A stretch of DNA of 64,000 nt from Macrolepiota albuminosa (taxonomy: Eukaryota > Basidiomycota > Agaricomycetes > Agaricales > Agaricaceae), in the NCBI GenBank assembly GCA_027475525.1, contig JAMWFC010000046.1, forward strand, positions 2,356,001 to 2,420,000, read 5' to 3'. Position numbers and translations under genes: made by a program. The notes beneath the pieces were generated by a model. The model was not told the DNA's origin and searched no databases. It saw only the letters and a list, made by a program, of their open reading frames with translations. Positions within the stretch are counted from its first letter, which is position 1, and each line of letters starts with the position of its first letter. Shown here piece after piece: positions 33,957 through 45,559 of this stretch.

Positions 33957-36900
33957 ATGGTGTACGTGTTCATCGCTTTGATCGATCGAATTCAGCCCTC
34001 ATCGTCCCCGATCTGTTTAGCAACTTTACAGTCGGTCAGTCGCTTAAACAATCTATCTCCGTCGTCGGGGTCAATGTTTATACATCGCTCATCGTCGTAT
34101 CGCGATTGCAGATCAGATCCGGCAACTTATGGACCGGCCCACAAATATTCGTAACATGAGCGTTATTGCTCATGGTAAGTATACCTATGTGCAATCTTAG
34201 AGAAATAATCTTATCGTGTGGTGTGAATAAAGTCGACCATGGAAAATCCACCCTGACCGATTCTCTCGTGTCGAAAGCCGGAATTATAGCCGCCGCTAAG
34301 GCTGGAGATGTGCGGTTCACCGATACGCGTGAGGATGAAAAAGAACGTGGTATTACGATTAAGTCCACTGCAATCTCGATGTACTTCGAGGTGGACAAGG
34401 AGGAATTGCCGGCTATCAAACAGAAAACTGAGGGTACGCGTTGTGTGACGTTTATCTCCTTGATTTTAGTCCTGAACCGCTGTGTGCGATAACAGGCCAT
34501 GAATTTTTGATTAATCTGATCGACTCTCCGGGCCACGTTGATTTTTCTTCGGAAGTTACGGCCGCACTCCGAGTTACTGATGGTGCCCTTGTCGTAGTAG
34601 ACTGCGTTGAAGGAGTTTGCGTCCAAACAGAGACGGTTCTCCGACAGGCCCTTGGTGAACGCATAAAACCCGTCGTTATCATAAACAAGGTCGATCGTGC
34701 CTTGCTAGAACTCCAGGTCGATAAGGAATCACTTTATCAATCCTTCCAGCGTACGATCGAGAGCGTGAACGTTATTATTTCGACATATCACGATGAGGCC
34801 CTCGGCGACGTCCAAGTCTATCCTGACAAGGGAACAGTCGCTTTTGGTTCCGGCCTACATGGATGGGCCTTCTCCCTTCGCCAATTTGCGTCTCGCTACG
34901 CGAAGAAATTCGGTGTAGACAAGGAAAAGATGATGGCCAAGTTGTGGGGCGACAATTTCTTCAATCCAGCTACACGCAAATGGACTACAAATCCCACAGG
35001 TGCTGACGGAAAGCCTTTGGAGCGTGCCTTTAACTCTTTCGTCCTTGATCCCATCTTCAAGATTTTCGATGGTGTTATGAACTTCAAAAAGGAGGCGGTT
35101 ACCACAATGCTTGAGAAGTTGGAAGTGAAGTTGGCCCAGGATGAACGCGACCTAGAGGGCAAGGCATTGCTCAAGGTCATCATGCGTAAATTCCTTCCCG
35201 CCGGAGATTCGTTGCTGGAGATGATAGTTATCAACCTTCCTTCTCCCGCAACCGCCCAGAGATATCGTGTAGAAACCCTTTATGAAGGCCCTCTTGACGA
35301 TGAGTCGGCAATTGGTATTCGCGACTGTGACCCCCGTGGCCCTCTCGTTCTCTATGTTTCCAAGATGGTGCCTACCTCCGATAAAGGTCGCTTCTATGCC
35401 TTCGGTCGTGTCTTCTCTGGTACCGTCCGCTCTGGCCCCAAGATCCGTATCCAAGGCCCCAACTACATCCCCGGCAAAAAGGAGGACCTCTTCGTCAAAG
35501 CTATTCAGCGTACCGTGTTGATGATGGGTCGCTATATCGAGCCTATTGAAGATTGTCCCGCTGGTAACATTGTTGGTCTCGTTGGTATCGATCAATTCCT
35601 CCTCAAGAGTGGAACTCTCACCACATCTGAAACCGCACACAACATGAGGGTTATGAGGTTCTCTGTGTCCCCTGTCGTTCAAGTCGCTGTTGAGGTCAAG
35701 AATGCGGCTGATCTTCCCAAGCTTGTTGAAGGACTCAAGCGTCTGTCCAAATCCGATCCTTGCGTGCAAGCCTGGATATCCGAGACTGGTGAACACATTG
35801 TTGCTGGTGCTGGTGAGCTTCACTTGGAGATCTGTTTGAAGGTATCATCCCTCCTGCACGTATCTCTCCTGATTACTCATTATCTAATTCTTAGGATTTA
35901 CAAGAGGACCACGCTGGTGTTCCTCTAAAAATCTCAGACCCCGTCGTTCCTTATCGCGAGACCGTAAAGGCTGAGTCTAGCATCGTTGCCTTATCCAAGT
36001 CGCAGAACAAACATAACAGGCTTTATGTTAAGGCTATGCCGATCGATGAAGAATTGACCAAAGCTATTGAGGGCGGTAAGGTCAATGCCCGTGACGATTT
36101 CAAAGCTCGGGCTCGTATTCTGGCCGACGAGTACGGCTGGGATGTCACCGACGCAAGGAAGATTTGGGCGTTTGGTCCAGATACTACTGGTCCTAACTTA
36201 TTGGTCGACGTCACAAAAGGAGTCCAATATTTGAATGAAATCAAGGATTCTTGTATTGCAGCACTACAATGGGCGACTAAGGAAGGTGTTTGCGCCGAAG
36301 AGAACATGCGTGGTGTGCGGTTCAATGTTCTAGATGTTACGGTATGTCTCCATGAGATTTCCTTGCTAAGGATGTTAATGTTTTGTCTAGCTCCACGCTG
36401 ATGCCATCCATCGTGGCGGTGGACAAATCATTCCGACAATGCGTCGTGCTTGCTATGCTGCGTGCCTACTCGCAACGCCGGGTATCCAGGAACCAGTATA
36501 TCTGGGTAAGCTGCCTGTTATCTGATGTTTTTTGTCGAGACCTTTCTCTCTTGTAGTTGAGATCCAATGTCCTGAAAATGCCATTGGCGGCATTTACAGC
36601 GTCCTTAACAAACGTCGTGGTCAAGTGTTCAGCGAGGAACAGAGGCCGGGAACTCCCATGTTCACCGTCAAAGCTTATCTCCCTGTCAATGAGTCGTTCG
36701 GCTTCAATGGAGAACTACGTTCACATACTGCTGGCCAAGCATTCCCTCAGAGTGTCTTTGACCATTGGGAAGTTATGCCTGGATGTGAGTCTGTGAATAC
36801 TGCAATAACGCTTCGTATTGATGTTGTCCCGCTATATCTAGCTCCTGCGGAAAAGGGATCCAAGATCGAGGAACTCGTAACGAAGATCCGTGTCCGTAAG

Positions 36901-37005
36901 GGCCTCAAGGTAACGTTATACTACCCGATCTGTATCCTCTTTTTTCGTTAAATTCTATCACAGCCTGAAATTCCTCCTCTCGATGCCTATTATGACAAAC
37001 TCTAA
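33957..37005 (+). CDS. EFT1: Translation elongation factor 2, tandem copy 1
   Basis: Ten exons (33957-33961, 34021-34034, 34112-34174, 34233-34433, 34496-35841, 35895-36341, 36391-36505, 36557-36784, 36842-36909, 36964-37005) give 842 residues. The GTPase core has [19 protein letters not shown] and NKVDRALLE. The translocation domain IV has [15 protein letters not shown] with the histidine that becomes diphthamide, and the C-terminus is [13 protein letters not shown]. It drives ribosomal translocation. Codon choice is less uniform than in copy 2, except in a stretch around 35590-35841 that matches copy 2 almost base for base. It has one intron (36785-36841) that copy 2 lacks. The 5-nt first exon splits the ATG-GT of codon 2. 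The gene symbol is by analogy with yeast only. Confidence 0.96.
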
Positions 37006-37315
37006 TAAATTTCCTGGTGTTTGGCGTTGGTATACACTTACAGGTTTTGTCCCAATGCAACCGCTTTGATAGTATTTGTAACGATAACTCACAATGATTC
37101 ATATTCTGAAACTAAGACTCTGAAGGTTTGTCAGACTCATAGCTATTTCCAATCCTTAGCTAAACGGACCAATAGACTTCTGAAATGCGACCCTCGAGTA
37201 TGACTTGAGCCCTCGATTGTGCGGGTTCGGAAGCGTGAATGTATGCGCTTCCGAAACGTGCTTATGTAATGTCTTTTTTCCGTCGCTTTTTTTTTTATAA
37301 ATCGTGATAACGAAT

Positions 37316-37472
37316 CCTCTCATCTTTCTCTCTGTACTCGGTCGTCGCCATCGATTGTACAGTTTTCTTTTACCTCTGACTCTCCTCTTTCCCCTCTCAT
37401 CTTTCTCTCTGTACTCGGTCGTCGCCATCGATTGTACAGTTTTCTTTTACCTCTGACTCTCCTCTTTCCCCT
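37316..37472. repeat. Perfect 77-bp tandem duplication 9 (upstream of eEF2 copy 2)
   Basis: Copies at 37316-37392 and 37393-37469 plus shared bases. It lies in the pyrimidine-rich leader or promoter 30 bp before the eEF2 copy 2 start, so the apparent leader length is exaggerated. Confidence 0.97.
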
Positions 37473-37498
37473 GTTTCCCTGTAAAATAACCAGCAATC

Positions 37499-40453
37499 AT
37501 GGTGTAGGTTTTATCTCTTGATCGATTCCTGGCAAATGTCCTCATTTGACTTCTCCAGTAATTTCACAACAGGTTGGCCCGGTTCTCTGTAGCTCGTCGA
37601 TGGTTTTGATATTCTCGCTTTTAGACCAGATTCGGGCCCTAATGGACAAGCCCACAAACATTCGAAACATGTCCGTTATTGCTCACGGTACGTCCCGATT
37701 TCTCGTTGTGACGATAAGATTTTTTCCTGAATGCGACATTGTCTAGTCGATCATGGAAAATCCACCCTCTCTGACTCTTTGGTCTCAAAGGCTGGAATTA
37801 TCGCTACTGCTAGCGCCGGAAACGCTCGCTACATGGACACAAGGCCAGATGAGAAAGAACGTGGTATCACTATCAAATCTACCGCTATCAGCATGTACTT
37901 TGAGCTCGATAAGGAGGACGTTGCTTCCATCAAACAAAAGACCGATGGTCAGTTTTATCTTTTTCCTTTGTATCAGTTCATATCCATAATATGCTTAGGA
38001 AATGAATTCTTGATCAACTTGATTGACTCCCCTGGACACGTCGACTTTTCTTCTGAGGTTACTGCTGCTCTCCGTGTCACCGATGGTGCCCTCGTTGTCG
38101 TAGACTGCATTGATGGCGTCTGTGTCCAGACCGAGACTGTTTTGCGTCAAGCTCTCACTGAGAGGATCAAGCCCGTTGTTGTCATTAACAAGGTTGACCG
38201 TGCCCTTCTCGAGCTCCAAATTGAGAAGGAGGAACTTTATCAATCTTTCTCTCGTACCATTGAGACCGTTAACGTCATCATCTCAACCTATAATGACCCT
38301 GTCCTCGGTGACGTCCAGGTCTACCCTGAGAAGGGTACTGTTGCCTTTGGCTCCGGTCTTCACGGATGGGGTTTCACTCTCCGTCAATTCGCCGCTCGTT
38401 ATGCAAAGAAGTTCGGTGTTGACAAGGACAAGATGATGACCAAGCTTTGGGGTGACAACTACTTCAACCCCGCCACCCGTAAGTGGACCACCAGCGCCAC
38501 TGGTGCCGATGGCAAGCCCCTTGAGCGTGCCTTCAACACTTTCGTCCTCGACCCCATCTTCAGGATTTTCGATGCTGTCATGAACTTCAAGAAGGATGCT
38601 ATTGAGCCGATGTGCGAGAAATTGGATATCAAGCTGCTCCAAGACGAGAAAGATCTTGAGGGCAAGGCTCTCCTCAAGGTCATCATGCGCAAGTTCCTTC
38701 CTTGCGGTGATTCTCTCCTGGAGATGATTGTCATCAACCTTCCTTCCGCCGCCGCTGCTCAAAAGTATCGTGTTGACACGCTCTACGAGGGTCCCTTGGA
38801 CGATGAGTCCGCCATCGGTATTAGGGATTGCGACCCCAAAGCCCCTCTTGTTCTCTATGTTTCCAAGATGGTGCCCACCTCCGATAAAGGTCGCTTCTAC
38901 GCCTTCGGTCGTGTCTTCTCTGGTACTGTCCGCTCTGGCCCCAAGATCCGTATCCAAGGCCCCAACTACATCCCTGGAAAGAAGGATGATCTCTTTGTGA
39001 AATCTATTCAGCGCACTGTCCTCATGATGGGTCGTGCCGTTGAGCCTATTGAGGACTGTCCTGCTGGTAACATTGTTGGTCTCGTTGGTATTGATCAATT
39101 CCTCCTCAAGAGTGGAACTCTCACCACCTCTGAAACCGCACACAACATGAGGGTTATGAGGTTCTCCGTGTCCCCTGTCGTCCAAGTCGCTGTTGAGGTC
39201 AAGAATGCGGCTGATCTTCCCAAGCTTGTTGAAGGACTCAAGCGTCTGTCCAAATCCGATCCTTGCGTGCAAGCCTGGATATCCGAGACTGGTGAACACA
39301 TTGTTGCTGGTGCCGGTGAACTTCACTTGGAGATTTGTTTGAAGGTATGGTGAATTGTTTCTCTGACACATCATCTCACTCAACCCTTCTTCAGGATCTC
39401 CAAGAAGACCATGCTGGTGTACCTTTGAAGATTTCGGATCCTGTCGTTCCTTACCGTGAAACCGTCAAGGCCGAGTCAAGCATTGTTGCTTTGTCCAAGT
39501 CGCAGAACAAGCACAATCGTCTCTACATCAAAGCTTCGCCCATCGATGAGGAGCTCGTCAAAGCCATTGAGAGCGGCAAGGTCAACGCCCGTGACGATTT
39601 CAAGCTTCGTGCTCGTCTCCTTGCTGACGAATTCGGATGGGACGTCACCGAGGCCAGGAAGATCTGGGCGTTTGGTCCCGATACCACCGGTCCTAATTTG
39701 CTTGTCGATGTCACCAAGGGTGTGCAATATTTGAACGAAATCAAGGACTCTTGCATTGCTGCTCTCCAGTGGGCAACCAAAGAAGGTGTTTGCGCTGAAG
39801 AGAACGTCCGTGGCGTTCGTTACAACGTTCTTGATGTTACGGTATGACATGTGGACCCTTTCGTATAACAATCACTGATTCGGTGATACAGCTCCACGCT
39901 GATGCTATTCACCGTGGAGGAGGACAGATCATCCCCACTATGCGACGGGCTTGCTACGCCGCATCTCTCCTCGCCGACCCTGGTCTCCAAGAGCCCATCT
40001 ATCTCGGTCAGTCAAGGACATCACTAAGATCTCAGTCCCCTGTATTGATATCCTTCTCTAGTCGAAATTCAATGTCCTGAAACCGCCATCGGTGGCGTTT
40101 ACTCTTGCTTGAACAAGCGTCGTGGACAGGTCTTCAGCGAGGAGCAGCGCCCTGGAACGCCCATGTTCACCATCAAGGCCTACCTCCCTGTCTCCGAGTC
40201 GTTCGGCTTCAACGGTGAGCTGCGTTCGCATACTTCTGGACAGGCCTTCCCCCAGAGTGTGTTCGACCACTGGGAAATCATGGCGGGATCGCCTCTTGAC
40301 AAGGGCAGCAAGCTTGAGGAGATTGTCACCAAGATCCGTACTCGCAAGGGTCTCAAGGTCTGTGTTTCTTTTTTGTTTGCAGCATCGAGTTGTGCTAATG
40401 AGATGGTAAAGCCTGAAATCCCTCCTCTTGATACCTACTACGACAAGCTGTAA
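37499..40453 (+). CDS. EFT2: Translation elongation factor 2, tandem copy 2
   Basis: Nine exons (37499-37503, 37559-37572, 37625-37687, 37747-37947, 37999-39344, 39395-39841, 39892-40006, 40062-40357, 40412-40453) give 842 residues, the same length as copy 1. It has the same GTPase motifs and the same diphthamide-site sequence [15 protein letters not shown]. Eight introns sit at the same positions as in copy 1. Codons are strongly biased toward C- and T-ending forms (GTC, CTC, AAG, GAG), typical of very highly expressed fungal genes, so this is probably the main expressed copy. The gap from the copy 1 stop is 493 bp, in head-to-tail order. Confidence 0.97.
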
Positions 40454-40657
40454 TGACATACATTAGACCGAATAGATGATGAGCGTGGGAATGTTTGATG
40501 ACGAGAGAACGGGATGATGTGAATGTGACCCGGGCCCGAGTTGTCGCTGTAATACTTTGTCGTCTACAAATTCAAATCCACTCGCTTTTTCTTTTCTTAC
40601 CTCTAGTTGCATTTTAAATCCATTTCGTCTTCACCACCTCCCACACCGCTATTCACA

Positions 40658-41541
40658 ATGTCATCATCGATTGCCGGCCTTTCTGCTTCGGTCACCCGTA
40701 TTCTCTCTTTGACCGGCTTTTCCAAGGAACTCAAGACCAAGGACATTCAATTTGCATTCTCTGAATATGAATCCATGAACGGAGGCTTTAAGATCAAGTG
40801 GAAGGATGATACGAGCCTTCTCATTGTGTTTCAAGATCCTGCTGTAGGTGAGTCAGCCGTGTTATGTTCGATTGCAACGCCTGACGCTGTTCAGCAAAAC
40901 GTGCTTATCTGCAGACCATAGCATCTCCTCCTGCAATCCTTTCGTCTTCCACTGGTGTATCTGCGATTATCAGACCCTACGACGGACCTGACGCGCAGAG
41001 CATCATCCAAAATGTCAATTCACGTGGCCAGTACAACACTAATCCCTCGCGAGGCCACAACGCACGCGCTGCCTCTGTCTCCACCTTTTCCCCTGCTCGT
41101 ACTGTGTCTGGTCCTCCCCCTCCAGCACAACCCATTCCTAATCGCACCAGCCAGCACATTGCCATCCCCGAACACACTCCTTCCAATGGCCGTGAACCAT
41201 CGCCCACTCTTCCGTCGCTCCCCAGTCATCCCACTCTCAATTATCTCATTAATTCGTCCCTAGGTGACGCAGTCACAGGTGTACACAACAATCCTCCGGC
41301 GGATCCTGCCATCCTCACGACGAGTCTGCAGTCCGACATCAATGGTGGAGGTCCGCGCATCGGCGATCCCGGTAAACGAATGCTCGGTGCTGCGCTCGGT
41401 ATGCGGCATCCGTCTTTAGGGCCACGGATCCTGAATGGGCCCAGCGGGAGCCCGGGAAGCAGCCCTTCCCAGGGTGGCACTGTCGATTTGGCAATGAGAG
41501 AAGTCCAAAAGGCCATGGGAGGACTTGCGGTCTCTGAGTGA
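40658..41541 (+). CDS. R3HCC1L-like protein with a divergent RRM fold
   Basis: Two exons (40658-40847, 40895-41541) in phase give 278 residues. The N-terminal domain runs FSKELKTKDIQFAFSEYES, FKIKWKDDTSLLIVFQDPAV, then KRAYLQT and IIRPYDGPDAQSIIQNV. This order matches the RRM-like domain of animal R3HCC1/R3HCC1L (TEDLxxxFS, FDIKWVDDTHALGVF). The remainder is Pro/Ser-rich and likely disordered, ending MREVQKAMGGLAVSE. Function in RNA metabolism is inferred from the fold only. It starts 204 bp after eEF2 copy 2 on the same strand. Confidence 0.7.
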
Positions 41542-42247
41542 GCTACCCCGGGAATACAGTGCGTTCTTTCATGTACCGCATCTCATTCTTACCTGTGTGT
41601 GGGAGGTACTGTTAGTTTTTGTTTCGAGAAGGAGGAAGATACTTTCACATAATGCGTAAAATCCTTAAAAACCCATCTTTGCGCTTGTAATAATACATCT
41701 TCATTCTCTGTTAGCCACAGAGTCATTGCCTTTAGCAGCGCCCAGTGCTTGCCAAGCCCCTGTTGATGTTCGAGTGTCAGTATGTCTGTTTCAAAGAACA
41801 TGATGCAATCACGGATTATCATCATGTGACTACAAATCAGGGGCGACCGCATCCCAAGGCTTCTTGGCTCCGTTTAAGATTACACGATCGATTCAGTTTG
41901 AGCGCTTTCAGGGCTTGGGAGCTTCTTCGCTTGTTTCCACCGCCTTTTGGTATTAATTGAAGTGCTCAATGCATTCAAACGCTCTGTACTCTTCGCCGCT
42001 TACGGCAATACTGAATTCCATTGTTGCTGCGCCTACTTCATAATACGGGGATCATAGTTCTTTCAAATGTTTGCAGTCATTCCATGTCCCTCGTCACCAA
42101 ATCAAATAAAAGGTGACTGATATCGATCAGCACATCCTTTTTGACCCTTGAAGCGGCCTACGGTGCAACTCTTGCTTTATCATCCATCCTCCCTCACTTG
42201 TCCCTTTCCACTACAACCCACGCACACACTTCCACACCACCCTGGAG
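41542..42247. other. Intergenic region, about 700 bp
   Basis: No supported gene. It should hold the 3' UTR of the upstream gene and the promoter of the next. A minus-strand frame at 41589-41852 has no recognisable features. Confidence 0.45.
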
Positions 42248-43138
42248 ATGGATATCAGTCAATCCACTTTTCCCAGATTACCTTTGCTTCTGCATGAATT
42301 CAATGGAGCGGTTCTTAGGTCCGAGGAGTCAACTCCGGCTGATAGTCTGATGTTCTATGAGTACGGGGAACCATTCCGTCTTTCCGAGATGAAACCCGTG
42401 TTTCACTTGTCAACCAACGATGTATATAAAGCATGCTGGGACAGTGATTCCCGTGGCGAAGAATTCGACCTGTCATTTTCTGCCTGCCAAGTTTCAAAGC
42501 AGGGAACTGGAATTTGGGAAGACGTGGAGATGGAGATCGACGCAATGACCTACGACTCTCCTTGCACTCGGCGATCACACCATGATACGGCGGCGCAATG
42601 GCCGACGAGGGATAAACCGGTTTCATGCTCTGTTTCCGTCTCTGAGACCGGTCAAACTTCCGTCGGGGAGGGTTGGTATGAGACTCTCATCGAAGATGAC
42701 TTCGGTCCTGTATCGACGTTGTCATCTACATCGTTTGATGGCTTCAATCTGCAGGACGGAAGCAGTCCTTCTCTCATAGGGCTGCAACCGCACAACTATC
42801 ACTATGACTCCACTAGCCCTCCGTCTCTTTATCGTTACCCTGCATCAACACAACCCGTGTCCGGTTTACCGCCAATCACTATCCAATCTCCTAGTTCTTC
42901 ACCTTCATCACCAGCCTCGACATCCTCCTATTCTTCTTCGGTTTTAACATCCTTGTCCAGTTGTCTTCCCACTCCACCAACACTAGTACTCCTGCCAGAA
43001 CTTCACCAACCGCGCCCAGCACGGCCTATACCTATCATCCCATTGTACAATATAGCGACAGCTTGCGAGAAGGCTCACATATCTTTGCCAAAAATTAACT
43101 CCGGTTTTCTGGCGTCCAGGCGCTCTTTCGGAACCTGA
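42248..43138 (+). CDS. Hypothetical Ser/Pro-rich protein
   Basis: A single exon of 296 residues that I do not recognise. The first 130 residues are mixed and acidic (DVEMEIDAMTYD, VGEGWYETLIEDDFGPVS). The central part is Ser/Thr/Pro-rich with a run of SSSPSSPAS type, and the last 50 residues are Pro-rich then basic. No signal peptide, membrane span or known motif is visible. The length of the open frame in an otherwise intron-rich region, and its tidy start after a TATA-poor, C-rich leader, argue for a real gene. It may be a regulatory or disordered protein specific to the lineage. Confidence 0.6.
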   Translation: MDISQSTFPRLPLLLHEFNGAVLRSEESTPADSLMFYEYGEPFRLSEMKPVFHLSTNDVYKACWDSDSRGEEFDLSFSACQVSKQGTGIWEDVEMEIDAMTYDSPCTRRSHHDTAAQWPTRDKPVSCSVSVSETGQTSVGEGWYETLIEDDFGPVSTLSSTSFDGFNLQDGSSPSLIGLQPHNYHYDSTSPPSLYRYPASTQPVSGLPPITIQSPSSSPSSPASTSSYSSSVLTSLSSCLPTPPTLVLLPELHQPRPARPIPIIPLYNIATACEKAHISLPKINSGFLASRRSFGT

Positions 43139-43546
43139 GTCATCTGACTTGCTAGCTATCCTCCGTATTCCCTAAACCCGGTACTCGTTATCCCTTGTTT
43201 CCTTTAGGACAGATATTGCATGATACATTACTCTTCCAGCGCAGTTGTGGAAGAGCCCAACAATACAAATTTATATTGATCTGGGCATTCGCGATAGTTC
43301 CATCACATCGAATCTGGCATTCATGCCGTCTATATTGAATGTAGGCTTTAAGTATACAATTGAACTTGTCCAAACATGGTAATCATGATCACTGCATAAG
43401 GAAACTAAGTGTATGCGGAGGTTGCTCAGAAGTGCTTGCGAAGGTTTCACACATAGAGTATCAAATGTACTTCGGTAGGTTGTTAGTCGTGAGGTACTCT
43501 AGACCTTGCGGAAAGCATGACTTAGCAACTGACGTTTATCTTCAAA
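43139..43546. other. Intergenic region between convergent genes
   Basis: About 400 bp with no feature beyond the two gene ends. Confidence 0.45.
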
Positions 43547-45442
43547 TCACAGACCGCCGCCAGCAGATGAAGTTCGTAAACGAGGTCTCGAAATGTGCAA
43601 AAACAGCCGGTTATTATAGTCAGAGAAAGGGTTGGACATTTCACTTAGGGCATCCATGGTCAAGTTTGAGGTGTTGTGGAAGACCTCCAATTTTGAAGTT
43701 GTCTTGTGAACGAAGGATGTGACTCGTAACCGCGTGCTGTGTCGTCTCTGGCGTGGCAGAGTAGAATGTGGCGTCTGAGCCCGATCTGCAGATTTGTTGG
43801 ACGACGCAGATTGAGAAGTTGTAGCTGGAGGATCGAAAGCGCAATCGGAGTGCAACAGTTCATATCGAGTACGACAAGTAGGGTTCTCCGCGGAAGATAG
43901 TTCTAGGTTGATGAGGTGCGAAGGCAATTCAGTATATCCCGATCCCTGTATGTGAACCGTAGAACCATGCTCCAGAAGAACATCCGGTGTCGCTTGTTCC
44001 TTGAACGGCTTGAATTCCTCATACGAGTCAGCGCAATAATTCTCGTCGGGTTCGTGAATGTAATCAGAAAGCCAGTCTCCAAAATCGATATCCTCGTCCG
44101 CCGAAACGTTAGAACCAGAAAGCAGCCCGCTATGGGCCTCTTGAAAGAGCTTTGTTGTACAATATGCACTGGAACCTATGCGATCGAAGTAAGTCCGAGT
44201 ACGTTCCTTCATATATGCAGTGTAGGTTCCAGCCTGTTCCATGATACCAGAAGATATGCCAATGCTGTCGTTGATGAAATTATACAACTCGTGGCGTTCC
44301 TGCTGAGTCAATGCGCGATGTTCTTCAATGATAGTAGGAGGCTTCGGTTGATAGTCGCTCAAAGGAAACTCCGTTTTCGGACTTGCTGGAACGTCACAAA
44401 GTACAAGAAAGGACTCGGGAGACCCACAATAGCCGGAAAAAGGAAAATCATCATCTAGATTATCACAAGCGTTTTCCACAGGAACGAGAAACGGCGACGG
44501 AGTTCTGACGGAAGGAGCTTTGATCAGGGGCGGAGATTTCGCGAGAGCCATTTTGCGCCTCTTGCAGAGAGATTTGTCCTTGACTAAATGAGAGACACCC
44601 TCAGTAGGAACAGTTTGAAGATGTCCAAGATTGTTTCCAGCTATCCTTTCTGTAGCCACAAGTTTAGCATTTCTAACAGACAAATATTCAGTGTTTTCAG
44701 AAATTTGTATACGCTTTGAGGCGGGACTTCTGATCGCATCAGCAGTAGTAATCTGAGTTTCAGCCACTGAGGAGTCTCCTTCAGGGTTCGTTTGGTTCTC
44801 CCCTGACTGAGGATCGGTTTTTTCCATGGAACACTTTGTGTCAGATGATGCGACGGATGGTGGCTGCCACAGTTCGAGGTTATAGAATGAATAGATTCAA
44901 GGTAAAGCTGACGTATTCATTGCGTACCTTTTCAGCCGCCTGTCGTGCAAGAGCTTTTGACAATCGCCCTCGAGTTAAATTGAGATGTCTGTCTTCCTTC
45001 GCAACGCGCAGGCCTAGTATTGTGCAAGAGCTTTTGACAATCGCCCTCGAGTTAAATTGAGATGTCTGTCTTCCTTCGCAACGCGCAGGCCTAGTATTCG
45101 TGAATATAAAAATTTCTCTCTTGGATAGGGCAAACCTCTTGAATGGAAGTAATCATAAATGTGTCGCCTGTCGACGGAGTACCGTTCTTGAATGACTCGC
45201 CGAATTTCGAACGATGGCATCTTGGCACCGGGATATATCAAGGCTTCCATTTCGGCAACAATTTCAGGACCAAGACGAGCTGCTAGACGCTGGGGATTTA
45301 CTCTTCTGGTCTTCTGAGAGTCATCTTCAATGCCATCATCGCAGTAATCGTGAGCGCGTTTCTTGGTATTAAGTCCTGGAAAGGAGGTGGAATGCGAGAA
45401 TATGATTGGAGAGCAAAAATTATCGTTGAGGGGTTTCGCCAT
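43547..45442 (-). CDS. Conserved basidiomycete-type protein with a homeodomain-like helical region
   Basis: Three exons: 45442-45136, 45090-44928 (containing a 77-bp duplication) and 44833-43547. Exon 2 has 163 nt as given; with one copy removed it has 86 nt and joins both neighbours in phase. The N-terminal part reads ARLGPEIVAEMEALIYPGAK, then FEIRRVIQERYSVDRRHIYDYFHSRGLRV, which has the spacing of a helix-turn-helix or homeodomain-like unit (helix, turn, HIYDYFHSRG recognition-like helix). The remaining 400 residues are acidic, Ser/Thr/Pro-rich and likely disordered, with a Tyr/Asp-rich stretch (DFGDWLSDYIHEPDENY). This looks like a DNA-binding regulator with an activation region, but no family name can be given. 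It starts 117 bp after the SKI2 stop. Confidence 0.75.
44945..45098. repeat. Perfect 77-bp tandem duplication 10 (exon 2 of the 45-kb gene)
   Basis: Copies at 44945-45021 and 45022-45098. The second copy carries the 3' splice site used to start exon 2. Removing one copy restores the frame. Confidence 0.97.
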
Positions 45443-45559
45443 GAATCACAAAACGTTGTGCAATAGCAAGAGGTGAATGTGTTTGATTCCAACTGAAAGT
45501 AAATAGTACAAAATATGACTGACGCGCCACTGACGCGACGCCACGTGCACCTGATTAGT

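Noticed and set aside
35152..39383. Long minus-strand frames opposite both eEF2 genes
   Set aside because: They mirror the biased codons of eEF2 on the other strand and show no independent features.
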